Below are positions 24,134 through 32,086 of a stretch of DNA of 38,689 nt, piece after piece. Positions within the stretch are counted from its first letter, which is position 1. Each line of letters begins with the position of its first letter. The translations under genes and the position numbers were made by a program. The notes under the pieces were generated by a model that saw only the letters and a list, made by a program, of their open reading frames with translations, made no database searches and was not told the origin of the DNA. This DNA comes from Chloroflexota bacterium (GTDB taxonomy: Bacteria > Chloroflexota > Anaerolineae > Anaerolineales > UBA4823), in contig JAAYXE010000133.1 in NCBI GenBank assembly GCA_012516075.1, positions 1-38,689 of the forward strand, in the 5' to 3' direction.

Positions 24134-25858
24134 ATGGACAATAAGAGGAGAACCTCTTCCTCAACCGCTGCACGGGTAGCGCTTATCTATATTATTTTTT
24201 CAATCATCTGGATCATCGTTTCAGACCGGCTGGTTGAAATATGGTTCGCAGACCCACAGTCGCGTGCCACAGCCCAAACGATTAAGGGCTGGTTTTTTGT
24301 TTTTACCAGCGGCGTACTGCTTTACGTGCTGCTGCGAGACGCCTTTAACCGCTACACCGATCTGCTGCGGCACGAGCAGCAGATCAAGGACCGCTATCAA
24401 ACGCTGGTCAGCCAGGCTTCAGTGGGGATCGTCCTTGTGACCAGAGAAGGCCAGGTGGTCGAGTCGAATGACAGCGCCTGCAGGATGCTCGGTGTCCCGC
24501 GCGAGGAGCTTTCCGGCAGGATGCTCTGGGACTTTGTCGATGAGAACGATCGTGAAGCTTTCCAGGCGGTCATGGATGGTGTGCTTCACGGCAGGCTGGA
24601 ATTTCGCGAACTGGAAATCGCGCACCGGGACGGTTCGCAGGTGCCAGTTGAGGTAAGCGCCAGGCTGCTCAGCGACGGCAGCATGCACATCATCCTGCGC
24701 GACCTTACCGAACGCAAGCAGGCTGAGAAAGCCATCCGCATGCAGTTGAACCGCCTGGCTGCTCTGCGGAAGATCGACATCGCCATCTCCTCGACCGTAA
24801 ACCTGGACGAAACTCTCGACATTTTGATCGACCAGGTACTGGATCAACTGAATGTCGATGCTGCCGACGTGCTGTTATATAACCAGGAAACCGGCCGGCT
24901 AACATTCGCAGCCGGAAAAGGGTTTCGCACGGATCTGATCCGCAGCAGCTCATTCGCAATCGATGAAGGCGTGGTGGGGCGCTTGATCACGCGCCAGAAG
25001 CCCCTGATGATCTCCGATTTCGATCCCGGTGAAGACAGTTTTCTCCGCATCGACCTGCTGACCGGGGAAGGCTTTGAGTCTTATTATGGAGTGCCTCTGG
25101 TCAGCAAAGGTGAATTGAAGGGAGTGCTCGAGGTCTTCAACCGCCAGCCCGTCCAAAATGACGCCCCGTGGATGAAGTTCCTGGATACGCTCGCCGGACA
25201 GGCGGCGATCGCCATCGATAACGCCGGTTTGTACGAGAGTCTGAAGCGCAAGAATGAAGAACTGGCTCGTGCCTATGACGCCACCCTGGAAGGCTGGTCT
25301 CGGGCTCTGGAATTGAGGGACCAGGAGACCGACGGTCATTCTCGCCGGGTGAGCGATCTTGTCCTGCGCCTGGCCAGATACCTGGGAATTGATGGTGAAG
25401 AACTGGTCCACATCCGGCGCGGCACACTGCTGCACGATATCGGAAAAATGGGGGTGCCGGACCGCATCCTTTTGAAAGATGGACCGCTCACCCCTGAGGA
25501 ATGGGAGGTGATGCGCCGTCATCCGGAGTACGCATACCAGATGCTGGCACCGATCCGTTACCTGCGCCCGGCTATTGCAATACCCTATTCTCACCATGAG
25601 CGCTGGGATGGTTCGGGCTACCCGCGCGGGCTGCAGGGCCAGGAGATCCCGCTTGCAGCGCGGATTTTTGCTGTGGTCGATGTGTGGGATGCACTGCTCT
25701 CCAACCGGCCTTACCGGCGCGCATGGCCGGTTGAGCAGGTGAAGAAATATCTGCTGGAAAAAGCCGGTAAACACTTCGATCCCCAGATCGTGGATGCCTT
25801 TCTGGCGATGATGTCTGGCGGAAGGCCGGGCGACTGCTCTCATGAGAACGCTGGTTAG
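24134..25858 (+). CDS. Membrane PAS-GAF-HD-GYP protein, probable c-di-GMP phosphodiesterase
   Basis: Of 574 residues, the first 75 hold two membrane segments (about 16-35 and 51-68). A PAS domain (about 85-195), a GAF domain (about 210-365) and an HD-GYP domain (about 380-560) follow. The HD-GYP domain has the early His402, HDIGK with H434-D435, the HHERWDGSGYP motif at 487-497 and DVWDAL. All residues that define active HD-GYP enzymes appear present, so hydrolysis of cyclic di-GMP to pGpG/GMP is expected. No GGDEF synthase is encoded in the window. The ATG has a weak ribosome binding site. Likely senses a signal at the membrane or in the cytoplasm. Confidence 0.93.
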   Translation: MDNKRRTSSSTAARVALIYIIFSIIWIIVSDRLVEIWFADPQSRATAQTIKGWFFVFTSGVLLYVLLRDAFNRYTDLLRHEQQIKDRYQTLVSQASVGIVLVTREGQVVESNDSACRMLGVPREELSGRMLWDFVDENDREAFQAVMDGVLHGRLEFRELEIAHRDGSQVPVEVSARLLSDGSMHIILRDLTERKQAEKAIRMQLNRLAALRKIDIAISSTVNLDETLDILIDQVLDQLNVDAADVLLYNQETGRLTFAAGKGFRTDLIRSSSFAIDEGVVGRLITRQKPLMISDFDPGEDSFLRIDLLTGEGFESYYGVPLVSKGELKGVLEVFNRQPVQNDAPWMKFLDTLAGQAAIAIDNAGLYESLKRKNEELARAYDATLEGWSRALELRDQETDGHSRRVSDLVLRLARYLGIDGEELVHIRRGTLLHDIGKMGVPDRILLKDGPLTPEEWEVMRRHPEYAYQMLAPIRYLRPAIAIPYSHHERWDGSGYPRGLQGQEIPLAARIFAVVDVWDALLSNRPYRRAWPVEQVKKYLLEKAGKHFDPQIVDAFLAMMSGGRPGDCSHENAG

Positions 25859-25877
25859 ATGCTGTGGTACAGTTAGC

Positions 25878-25906
25878 TTGTCCGTTTCAGTTAATCATGC
25901 TATAGT
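25878..25906 (+). promoter_or_regulatory. Promoter giving a leaderless mRNA for the GNAT gene
   Basis: TTGTCC (25878-25883) and TATAGT (25901-25906) are 17 bases apart. Only six bases separate the -10 box from the ATG at 25913, so transcription should start at or beside the A of the start codon, and there is no Shine-Dalgarno sequence. Confidence 0.75.
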
Positions 25907-25912
25907 AATAAA

Positions 25913-26794
25913 ATGCTGACGAACGTGAAGACATCAGTTCGAACTGCCGGTCCGCAGGATCGCAGAAACCTGGCTACCCTAATACACTTTGAGTTTTACA
26001 TTCACCGGCATCTGGACTGGCGTCCACCCCTGGACTGGCTCGGATCCCAGCCCTACCTGATTTTTGAGAAAAATGGAATCGTAGCTGCTGCACTGGCCTG
26101 CCCGCCAGATCCGCCCCGAGTCGCGTGGATCCGGTTGTTTGCAGTATCCTCGCGATTGACGCTGGATACGGCCTGGAACAGTCTGTGGCCGGCAGCACTG
26201 GAGAAACTGCAGCAAATGCCCGATGTGGTTTACGCGGCGGCAATCCCCCTGCAGGGCTGGTTTGAATCCCACCTGATTAAAAGCGGCTTCGAACAAACGC
26301 ACCGCGTTGTGATGTTGAAATGCAACCCTGCTCGGGTATCGCGCAGCAGCTCGCCTCCAGGGTTGATCATCCGGCCGATGAACCTGGACGATCTGCCCGC
26401 TGTGGAGGTCGTAGATCATGCCGCTTTCAAACCGGTATGGCAAAATTCACAGGAAGCTCTCGAACTGGCGTTCCGACAGGCTGCCGTAGCCACGGTGGGA
26501 GAAATCGACGATCAATTGATTGCCTATCAGATCAGCACCAGCACCCCGATGGGAGGACATCTGGCACGACTGGCCGTACACCCGCAGTTTCAGAAACGGC
26601 ATATCGGCCTGGCCATGGTTGAAGATATGCTTGCACAGTTTGAAAAACGGGGCGCCAGAGCGGTGACGGTGAACACCCAGCAGGATAATTCAGCCTCACT
26701 GGCACTGTATGAGCGCATTGGTTTCAGGCGCACGGGAGAAGAATATCCCGTTTACCTGTACACCTTACAGTCACAGGATGAGGATCTTCGATGA
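25913..26794 (+). CDS. GNAT-family N-acetyltransferase
   Basis: 293 residues with a clear GNAT fold in the C-terminal half: LARLAVHPQFQKRHIGLAMVEDML is the acetyl-CoA motif A (Q/R-x-x-G-x-A as QKRHIGLA), followed by VNTQQDNSASLALYERIGFRRTGEEYPVY in pieces typical of motif B. The N-terminal half (1-145) looks like a second, degenerate GNAT-like domain. The substrate is unknown; RimI-like proteins act on protein N-termini, but this cannot be told from sequence. Appears to be read from a leaderless mRNA and is coupled to the following hydrolase gene by an ATGA overlap. Confidence 0.88.
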   Translation: MLTNVKTSVRTAGPQDRRNLATLIHFEFYIHRHLDWRPPLDWLGSQPYLIFEKNGIVAAALACPPDPPRVAWIRLFAVSSRLTLDTAWNSLWPAALEKLQQMPDVVYAAAIPLQGWFESHLIKSGFEQTHRVVMLKCNPARVSRSSSPPGLIIRPMNLDDLPAVEVVDHAAFKPVWQNSQEALELAFRQAAVATVGEIDDQLIAYQISTSTPMGGHLARLAVHPQFQKRHIGLAMVEDMLAQFEKRGARAVTVNTQQDNSASLALYERIGFRRTGEEYPVYLYTLQSQDEDLR

Positions 26795-27660
26795 AGCATT
26801 CTGAATTCAAACTCATCACCTCTGACGGAGTCAATCTATACGGGCAGCGCTGGGAACCCGGTGGAAATCCTGTTGGCATCGTCTGCCTGGTTCACGGTTT
26901 GGGCGAGCACAGCGGCCGTTACGAACACCTGGCGCAGTTCCTCACGGATAACGGATACGCGCTGCAGGGCTTCGATCTGCGCGGCCACGGTCGTTCGGAT
27001 GGGAAGCGCGGGGACATCCCCGGCTACGAAGCGCTGATGGACGATATCGATCTGTCCCTGGCGAATGCAAAAAGGCACTGGCCCGGACTGCCGGTTTTTC
27101 TGTACGGCCACAGCCTGGGCGGAAACCTGGTTTTGAACTACGCCCTGCGGCGCAAACCGGAGCTGGCAGGGGTGATCTCAACCTCTCCGTGGCTGGAGCT
27201 GGCTGCAAAGGTGCCTGCCTGGAAGCTGGCAGCCGGCAGGCTGCTCAACCGCCTGTGGCCCAGCCTGACACTGTCGAACGGGTTGAATACGAAGGATCTG
27301 TGCCGGGATGCAGAAGTGGTGCGCCGGTACGAGCAGGATCCACTGGTTCATGATCAGATCTCGGCCCGCATGACGTTTGCGCTGATGGAAGCAGCTGACT
27401 GGGCGCTGGAGCACGCCGCCGGGCTGGACCTGCCGCTGCTGTTGATGCACGGCAGCGCGGACCGCATCACCTCCACGGCCGGAAGCGCCAGATTTGCTCG
27501 CGCCGCCGGCGATAAGGTTCATTTCAAAGAATGGCAGGGAGGGTATCATGAAGTCCATAATGATCCCCCCTTACAGCAGCAGTTTTTTACCTATCTGCTG
27601 GATTGGATGGAGACGGTCCGTTTAAAAGAAAAGGCAGTAAGCCCGGAGGCGCCAGTCTGA
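26791..27660 (+). CDS. Alpha/beta hydrolase, monoacylglycerol lipase-like
   Basis: 289 residues of the serine aminopeptidase/lysophospholipase (Hydrolase_4) group. VCLVHGLGEHSGRY (31-44) is the oxyanion-hole motif typical of monoacylglycerol lipases. The nucleophile elbow is GHSLG with Ser108, the acid is Asp224 (HGSADRIT) and the base His253 (GGYHEVHND). No signal peptide, so cytoplasmic. It shares ATGA with the GNAT gene. Likely cleaves monoacylglycerols or lysolipids; the real substrate is unproven. Confidence 0.92.
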   Translation: MKHSEFKLITSDGVNLYGQRWEPGGNPVGIVCLVHGLGEHSGRYEHLAQFLTDNGYALQGFDLRGHGRSDGKRGDIPGYEALMDDIDLSLANAKRHWPGLPVFLYGHSLGGNLVLNYALRRKPELAGVISTSPWLELAAKVPAWKLAAGRLLNRLWPSLTLSNGLNTKDLCRDAEVVRRYEQDPLVHDQISARMTFALMEAADWALEHAAGLDLPLLLMHGSADRITSTAGSARFARAAGDKVHFKEWQGGYHEVHNDPPLQQQFFTYLLDWMETVRLKEKAVSPEAPV

Positions 27661-27670
27661 AAACTGGCGC
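27649..27670 (+). other. Short hairpin over the lipase stop codon
   Basis: GCGCCAGT (27649-27656) and ACTGGCGC (27663-27670) form an 8-bp stem with the stop codon in the loop. There is no T-run, so termination is doubtful; it may protect the 3' end. Confidence 0.35.
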
Positions 27671-27773
27671 TACATTAAAGCTCTGTCATCGATAGCTGGA
27701 CAATCTTCATCATATATGGGAAAATCTGCACCGACATCACCAAGGAGGATAACGCCTGAAAGAGGAGAAATCT

Positions 27774-28529
27774 ATGGCAAAGAAAGTACCTGCACAGACC
27801 AAACGTCAAGCTATTCGTGAACAACGCCTGCGCCGGCAGCGCCAGCAGCGTATCGCCATCATTGGAGGTATTGTGGTGGTGGCACTGATCATCGCAGGGA
27901 TCCTGATCGCCCCTTCGATTTATGAGGCAATGGCCCCGGTGGGAGAGATCGTACAGATCACGCCCGCTGCGCATTCAATGGTGGATGGTAATGCGCTCGG
28001 TCCTGTCGATGCCCCTGTGGTCGTCGAGGTATATTCCGACTTCCAGTGCCCGGCCTGCCGCAGCTTTTCGGCCGATATCGAACCGCAGATTGTGCAGAAT
28101 TACGTCGAAACCGGTCAGGTCCGCTACGTGTACCGCCATTTCCCCTTCCTGGATGATCGCGTGGCGGGCAACGAGTCTGATCAGGCAGCCAACGCCAGCA
28201 TGTGCGCTGCCGAACAGGGCCGCTTCTGGGACTACCACGACATTCTTTTTGCCAACTGGAACGGTGAAAACCGGGGAGCTTTTTCTGACCGCCGGCTGGA
28301 AGCATTTGCTGAGGCGCTGGGGCTGGATATGGGCGCTTTCCGGCAGTGCTTTAATGAAAACCGCTTTGAGGATCAGATCAACGCCGATCTTGCACAGGGA
28401 ATTCAGGCGGGCGTGCAGGGAACGCCTACTGTTTTTGTGAACGGCGAACGGGTTGGAGACCCGGGGTTCGTCCCCACGTACGAGCAGATCAGCCAGGCGA
28501 TCGAGGCGGGTCTGGCGGCTGGCGGATAA
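27774..28529 (+). CDS. Membrane-anchored DsbA-like thioredoxin-fold protein
   Basis: 251 residues: a very basic cytoplasmic tail (1-26), one membrane anchor (about 27-47), then a DsbA/BdbD-like (Thioredoxin_4) domain outside the membrane. Active site Cys92-Pro-Ala-Cys95 in SDFQCPACRSF, cis-proline in GTPTVFVNG (Pro218), and two further Cys at 144 and 192 that may form a structural disulfide. Expected role: oxidation or isomerisation of disulfides in exported proteins. A partner VKOR or DsbB gene is not in the window. AGAGGAG precedes the ATG and a strong terminator follows, so it is probably monocistronic. Confidence 0.93.
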   Translation: MAKKVPAQTKRQAIREQRLRRQRQQRIAIIGGIVVVALIIAGILIAPSIYEAMAPVGEIVQITPAAHSMVDGNALGPVDAPVVVEVYSDFQCPACRSFSADIEPQIVQNYVETGQVRYVYRHFPFLDDRVAGNESDQAANASMCAAEQGRFWDYHDILFANWNGENRGAFSDRRLEAFAEALGLDMGAFRQCFNENRFEDQINADLAQGIQAGVQGTPTVFVNGERVGDPGFVPTYEQISQAIEAGLAAGG

Positions 28530-28561
28530 ACCGAAAACATCCTGACCGATCGGACGAATTC

Positions 28562-28592
28562 TCCGGAATGGCGCAGCCGTTCCGGATTTTTT
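28562..28592 (+). terminator. Intrinsic terminator after the DsbA-like gene
   Basis: An 11-bp stem with one G-U pair (28562-28572 with 28576-28586), loop GCA, then six T residues. Confidence 0.92.
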
Positions 28593-28772
28593 ATTTTACT
28601 GCCTGAGAATCCCCCTTGATCTACGACGGACTGCCGCCCCCTTAAGGGTTTTCCCTTATCCGCTCCATAGGGACCTCCCTTATTGCACTGCCTTACAAAG
28701 CATACTAGATTCAAAGACACCAGAAATCAGGCTAAATCGTAATCAGGGGGAGGCGATCGATTGGAGGACAGG

Positions 28773-30002
28773 ATGAAGTTGAAACCAGTTGAAGAACAGG
28801 TTGTGGTGATTGTTGGGGCGAACAGCGGCATCGGCCGAAAAACAGCGCTGGATTTCGCCCAGCGCGGAGCAAAAGTCGTCCTTTCGGGGCGCTCACAAAC
28901 CGCTGTCAACAATGCTGCCGAGGAGATACGCCGCAACGGAGGTGAGGCGATTGCCGCTGCGGCCGATGTGACCGATTTCGAACAGATGCAGGCACTGGCC
29001 GAGCGGGCGGTGGAGACCTACGGCCGGATTGACACCTGGGTGCACCTGGCGGCTGTAACTCTGTACGCCCGGTTTGAAGATACCCGTCCCGAGGAGTTCC
29101 GCCAGGTATTGAATGTGAACCTGCTCGGGCAAATTCACGGCGCGCTGGCAGCTCTACCGCACCTGAGGCGCGGCGGCGGAGGGGCTCTGATCCATATTTC
29201 CTCGGTGGAGGCTCGCCAGACTCTGCCGCTGCAGAGTGCTTATGCGGCTTCCAAGCACGGCATGATCGGTTTCCTGGACGCGCTGCGCATGGAACTGGAG
29301 GAGGAAGGCGCACCGATCTCCGTTACCAATATAAAACCGGCGTCGATCAACACGCCGCTGTTCTCAAAAGCGCTGACAAGGCTGGGCGTCAAACCCCGTC
29401 CGCTGCCTCCCGTCTATGAACCGGATGTCGTCTCGGCTGCGATTCTGTATGCAGCGGAACACCCGGTGCGCGACCTTTACGCTGGTGGGGCCGGTAAAGC
29501 CCTGGGGATGTTACAGCGAATTTCTCCGCGCGCTGCAGAGAAGATGATGAGACGGATGGGTTTTGCCGGGCAAAAATCAGACCAGCCGAAATCAGCGGAT
29601 GCTCCGAACAACCTGTTTGAACATCTGGATGGCTACGACCGGGTCTACGGCGATTACGGCGCTGAGGCGCGTTCCTCCAGCATGTATACCGGTATGCGCA
29701 GGCAGCCGCTGCGGTTTGGCATGCTGGCTTCTGCCCTGGCGCTCGGAGCCTGGGTCGCAGGGCGCACCTATGTGAGGAACAAAGATGATATTAACCCGCG
29801 CATCCGCAGGGCGGTGGAAGGAATGCCTGCAGGAGCTCGCCGCGTTCAGAAAATGGCTTTTACGCGCCGTAGAAAATTGAGCCGGCCGCGAGCTCTGCTT
29901 GCCCGCAGACGCCGGCGCACAAGGCTGCCCAATGATGTTCGTCTGCCGGAGATCGGACGCTGGCTGCAGAGAACGGCTGCCGGGCTGACCAACTCCCGTT
30001 AA
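28773..30002 (+). CDS. SDR-family oxidoreductase with basic C-terminal extension
   Basis: The ATG at 28773 has GGAGGA 4 bases upstream; an in-frame TTG at 28761 is the alternative. The Rossmann part (1-250) has the cofactor motif GANSGIG (15-21), NVN around 114-116, Ser near 144 and the catalytic Y157-x-x-x-K161. R40 after the second strand suggests NADP(H). Residues 250-409 are unusual for an SDR: a linker, a possible membrane-associating segment (about 315-330, GMLASALALGAWVAG), and a tail very rich in Arg (KLSRPRALLARRRRRTRL). Total 409 residues against about 250 for classical SDRs. The substrate is unknown; the tail suggests membrane or nucleic-acid contact. Confidence 0.9.
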   Translation: MKLKPVEEQVVVIVGANSGIGRKTALDFAQRGAKVVLSGRSQTAVNNAAEEIRRNGGEAIAAAADVTDFEQMQALAERAVETYGRIDTWVHLAAVTLYARFEDTRPEEFRQVLNVNLLGQIHGALAALPHLRRGGGGALIHISSVEARQTLPLQSAYAASKHGMIGFLDALRMELEEEGAPISVTNIKPASINTPLFSKALTRLGVKPRPLPPVYEPDVVSAAILYAAEHPVRDLYAGGAGKALGMLQRISPRAAEKMMRRMGFAGQKSDQPKSADAPNNLFEHLDGYDRVYGDYGAEARSSSMYTGMRRQPLRFGMLASALALGAWVAGRTYVRNKDDINPRIRRAVEGMPAGARRVQKMAFTRRRKLSRPRALLARRRRRTRLPNDVRLPEIGRWLQRTAAGLTNSR

Positions 30003-30105
30003 TCCGGTGACGCATACCGGTTCACCAGGCGTGAGGAACGCTACCCTATATCGAGAGAAAATCTGCCGGATTGCAGCGATGCCGGCTTTATGCGCACAGC
30101 CGGGT

Positions 30106-30855
30106 TTACGGCGTCAGAATCCCCAGAGCCGTCAGGATCGCGATGAGCAGAGGGGCGAGCAGTAAGGCGGGAAGGAAGTTGCCGACCCGGATGGGTTTGA
30201 TATTTAACAGGCTGCTGATGGCGATGCCAAGAAGCAGGATCCCGCCGGTGGCCGACATTTCCACCATCATGGCGTCGGAGACCAGAGCCTGTGCCTGGGC
30301 GGCCAGCAGCGTAATGCTGCCCTGGTAGACCAGGATGATGAGGCTGGAAAAGAGCACGCCAATTCCCAGCGAAGAGGCGAATGCGATCGATGCGAATCCA
30401 TCCAGAACAGATTTAATCGCCAGCAGGTTGAAATCTCCGGTCAGACCGTCCTGGATAGACCCCAGAATTGCCATGGGACCGATGGTGAAGAGCAGGGAGG
30501 AGGTCAGGAATCCGTGGATGAAACGCCGGCTCCTTTCAGCCGCCGCATCCGGAATATTGCCGGCGGCGGGTTCACCGATGCGGTGGTTGAAGCGCTTTTC
30601 CAGCCAGGCGCCGATGTTCTGAAGCCGGCCTTCGATCTGCCACCATTCGCCAAGCAGGCCGCCCACCAGGAGCGCTCCCAGCACCACCAGGGGCTGTGTC
30701 ATCTCGATGGCCATCTGAATGCCAATCGTTAACGTAAACAGACCCAGCCCGGCAATGACCGTCTGGCGGAGACGGTCGGGAAGACGTGCGCCGAATAAAA
30801 TCCCCAGCACGCTCCCGATGATAATTGCGGCGACATTGATCAGTGTTCCTATCAT
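30106..30855 (-). CDS. DUF554 family membrane protein
   Basis: 249 residues from the ATG at 30855, preceded by AAGGA; the frame is open further upstream but the extension is proline- and charge-rich and unlike the family. It begins MIGTLINVAAIIIGSVLGILFG, which is the DUF554 (YdfK-like) N-terminus, and has about six to seven membrane segments with a polar loop around 85-115. Function of the family is unknown; a transport role has been suggested. Encoded on the opposite strand to the SDR gene, convergent with it. Confidence 0.88.
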   Translation of the reverse strand: MIGTLINVAAIIIGSVLGILFGARLPDRLRQTVIAGLGLFTLTIGIQMAIEMTQPLVVLGALLVGGLLGEWWQIEGRLQNIGAWLEKRFNHRIGEPAAGNIPDAAAERSRRFIHGFLTSSLLFTIGPMAILGSIQDGLTGDFNLLAIKSVLDGFASIAFASSLGIGVLFSSLIILVYQGSITLLAAQAQALVSDAMMVEMSATGGILLLGIAISSLLNIKPIRVGNFLPALLLAPLLIAILTALGILTP

Positions 30856-30942
30856 CACTCCATTCCTTACTGCGCTCTGGCCAGCAGGCGGGGGCGGCTG
30901 CTTTGACCGGCGCCCCTCCCTTTCTCCTGCTCCAGGCAATTC

Positions 30943-30977
30943 AAAAAGCTGCCGTCATTTCCCGGACAGCAGCTTTT
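30943..30977 (-). terminator. Intrinsic terminator after the cobalamin adenosyltransferase gene
   Basis: AAAAGCTGC and GCAGCTTTT (30944-30952, 30969-30977) pair perfectly around a 16-base loop. On the minus strand the stem runs into a T-run (30947-30943), about 115 bases past the stop at 31092. A weaker signal is possible on plus. Confidence 0.7.
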
Positions 30978-31091
30978 GCGGACCTGCAGGATACCACCTG
31001 CTTTACGAAGGTCAACGTCAAGCGACTCCGGAAACTCTCTTCCTTCCGGGCCAGTAATACTGCTGGAGCTGGTACAGGGTATCGGTATCCA

Positions 31092-31655
31092 TCATCCGTC
31101 CTGCCCGGTATCCTTAACCAGGGTCGGTGTATCTTTTCCCCAGGCTGCGTTCTCAACCAATTCCAGCGCAAAGCAGAGGGATGAAAGACGGTTGAGATAG
31201 CGCAGCAGGTGCTGGTTTTCGATTTCGCCGCTGTGCAGCAGTTCAGCAACCCGGCGTTCTGCACGGCGTACGATCGTGCGGGCCACAGCGAGCATCGCTC
31301 CCGCAGGCGAATCGCCGGGGGCAATAAATTCGCTGGGGAGTTCTACAGCCGCTTCCAGGGCCTTGATCCTTTTCTCCAGCCATTCAACCCGCTGTTCGTC
31401 AATCTTGCGGAACCGGTCAGCGTTTTCCACGGTGGCTGCAACCTCCGCCATGAGGTGGTAGAGGTCGCGCTGGACCTCCAGGAGGAGAGCGGCGGTGCCT
31501 TCCCCTCTCACCGCTGTGCGGGCCAGTCCGATTGCTGCGCTGGCTTCATCAACGGTTCCGATCGTCTCCGTGCGCGGGTGGTATTTGGGAACCCGGCCCT
31601 CGCCGAGAAGCCCGGTGAAACCATCATCTCCTGTGCGTGTGAAGAAGTGAGTCAT
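31092..31655 (-). CDS. Cob(I)alamin adenosyltransferase, PduO type
   Basis: 187 residues from the ATG at 31655. It transfers the adenosyl group of ATP to cob(I)alamin to make coenzyme B12. The N-terminal ATP loop FTRTGDDGFTGLLGEGRVPK (5-24) and the C-terminal helix with VRRAERRVAELL and LNRLSSLCFALE are diagnostic. Residues further upstream in the open frame (to 31739) do not belong, since a -10 box directly precedes this ATG. It probably serves a B12-dependent mutase encoded elsewhere. Confidence 0.95.
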   Translation of the reverse strand: MTHFFTRTGDDGFTGLLGEGRVPKYHPRTETIGTVDEASAAIGLARTAVRGEGTAALLLEVQRDLYHLMAEVAATVENADRFRKIDEQRVEWLEKRIKALEAAVELPSEFIAPGDSPAGAMLAVARTIVRRAERRVAELLHSGEIENQHLLRYLNRLSSLCFALELVENAAWGKDTPTLVKDTGQDG

Positions 31656-31661
31656 ATCCAA

Positions 31662-31667
31662 ATTATA
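31662..31667 (-). promoter_or_regulatory. -10 box giving a leaderless adenosyltransferase mRNA
   Basis: TATAAT on the minus strand lies six bases before the ATG at 31655. The -35 region (CTGTGA at 17-base spacing) is weak. No Shine-Dalgarno sequence can fit between the transcription start and the ATG. Confidence 0.6.
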
Positions 31668-31870
31668 ACCCTTCCACTTTAAAATCACAGGTATAATTAC
31701 CAGATAGGGGATGAGATCGAACAGCGCTTGATTTAACACGCCTGATTCAATCCAGCACAGCGGCGCTGCGTATATTCAATATATAATCGATCAATTCAGG
31801 TCGTTTGGGTTTACTTTCTGTTATTGTTTAACAGAGTCATGGTGTATCCAGGGGGAATAAGGAGACGCAC

Positions 31871-32086
31871 ATGCAGATTCGTTGCCAGAATTGTCATAAA
31901 CCTTTCGCATTGAGCAAAGAGGTCGTAATCAGCGCCCTGGATTCGATGGCAGCCGAGAACCTGAGGCATTACAACGCATCCTGTCCCCACTGCCGTCGTG
32001 TGAACCGCATTTCTATGCAAGAGCTCCAGCGAGCCGCTCCGGATTGGGAGCGCCAGCGAGGAGAAAGGGAAGAGGAAACCGAATGA
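31871..32086 (+). CDS. Small zinc-ribbon protein, first gene of MoxR operon
   Basis: A 71-residue protein with two CxxC pairs (CQNC 5-8 and CPHC 38-41) set up for one zinc ion, and a charged tail rich in Glu and Arg. AAGGAG lies ahead of the ATG, and a TATAAT at 31782-31787 may serve as -10 box. Its stop shares ATGA with the MoxR ATPase start, so the two are translated together; it may be an adaptor of the ATPase. No named family recognised. Confidence 0.8.
   Translation: MQIRCQNCHKPFALSKEVVISALDSMAAENLRHYNASCPHCRRVNRISMQELQRAAPDWERQRGEREEETE

Noticed and set aside
24950..25843. 297-codon minus-strand frame
   Set aside because: Antisense to the GAF and HD-GYP domains, whose motifs are intact on the plus strand.
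15282..30055. Shared word ACCCTATATCGAG before tdk and after the SDR gene
   Set aside because: Only 13 bases in two copies with unrelated surroundings; no further copies noticed, so chance is adequate.
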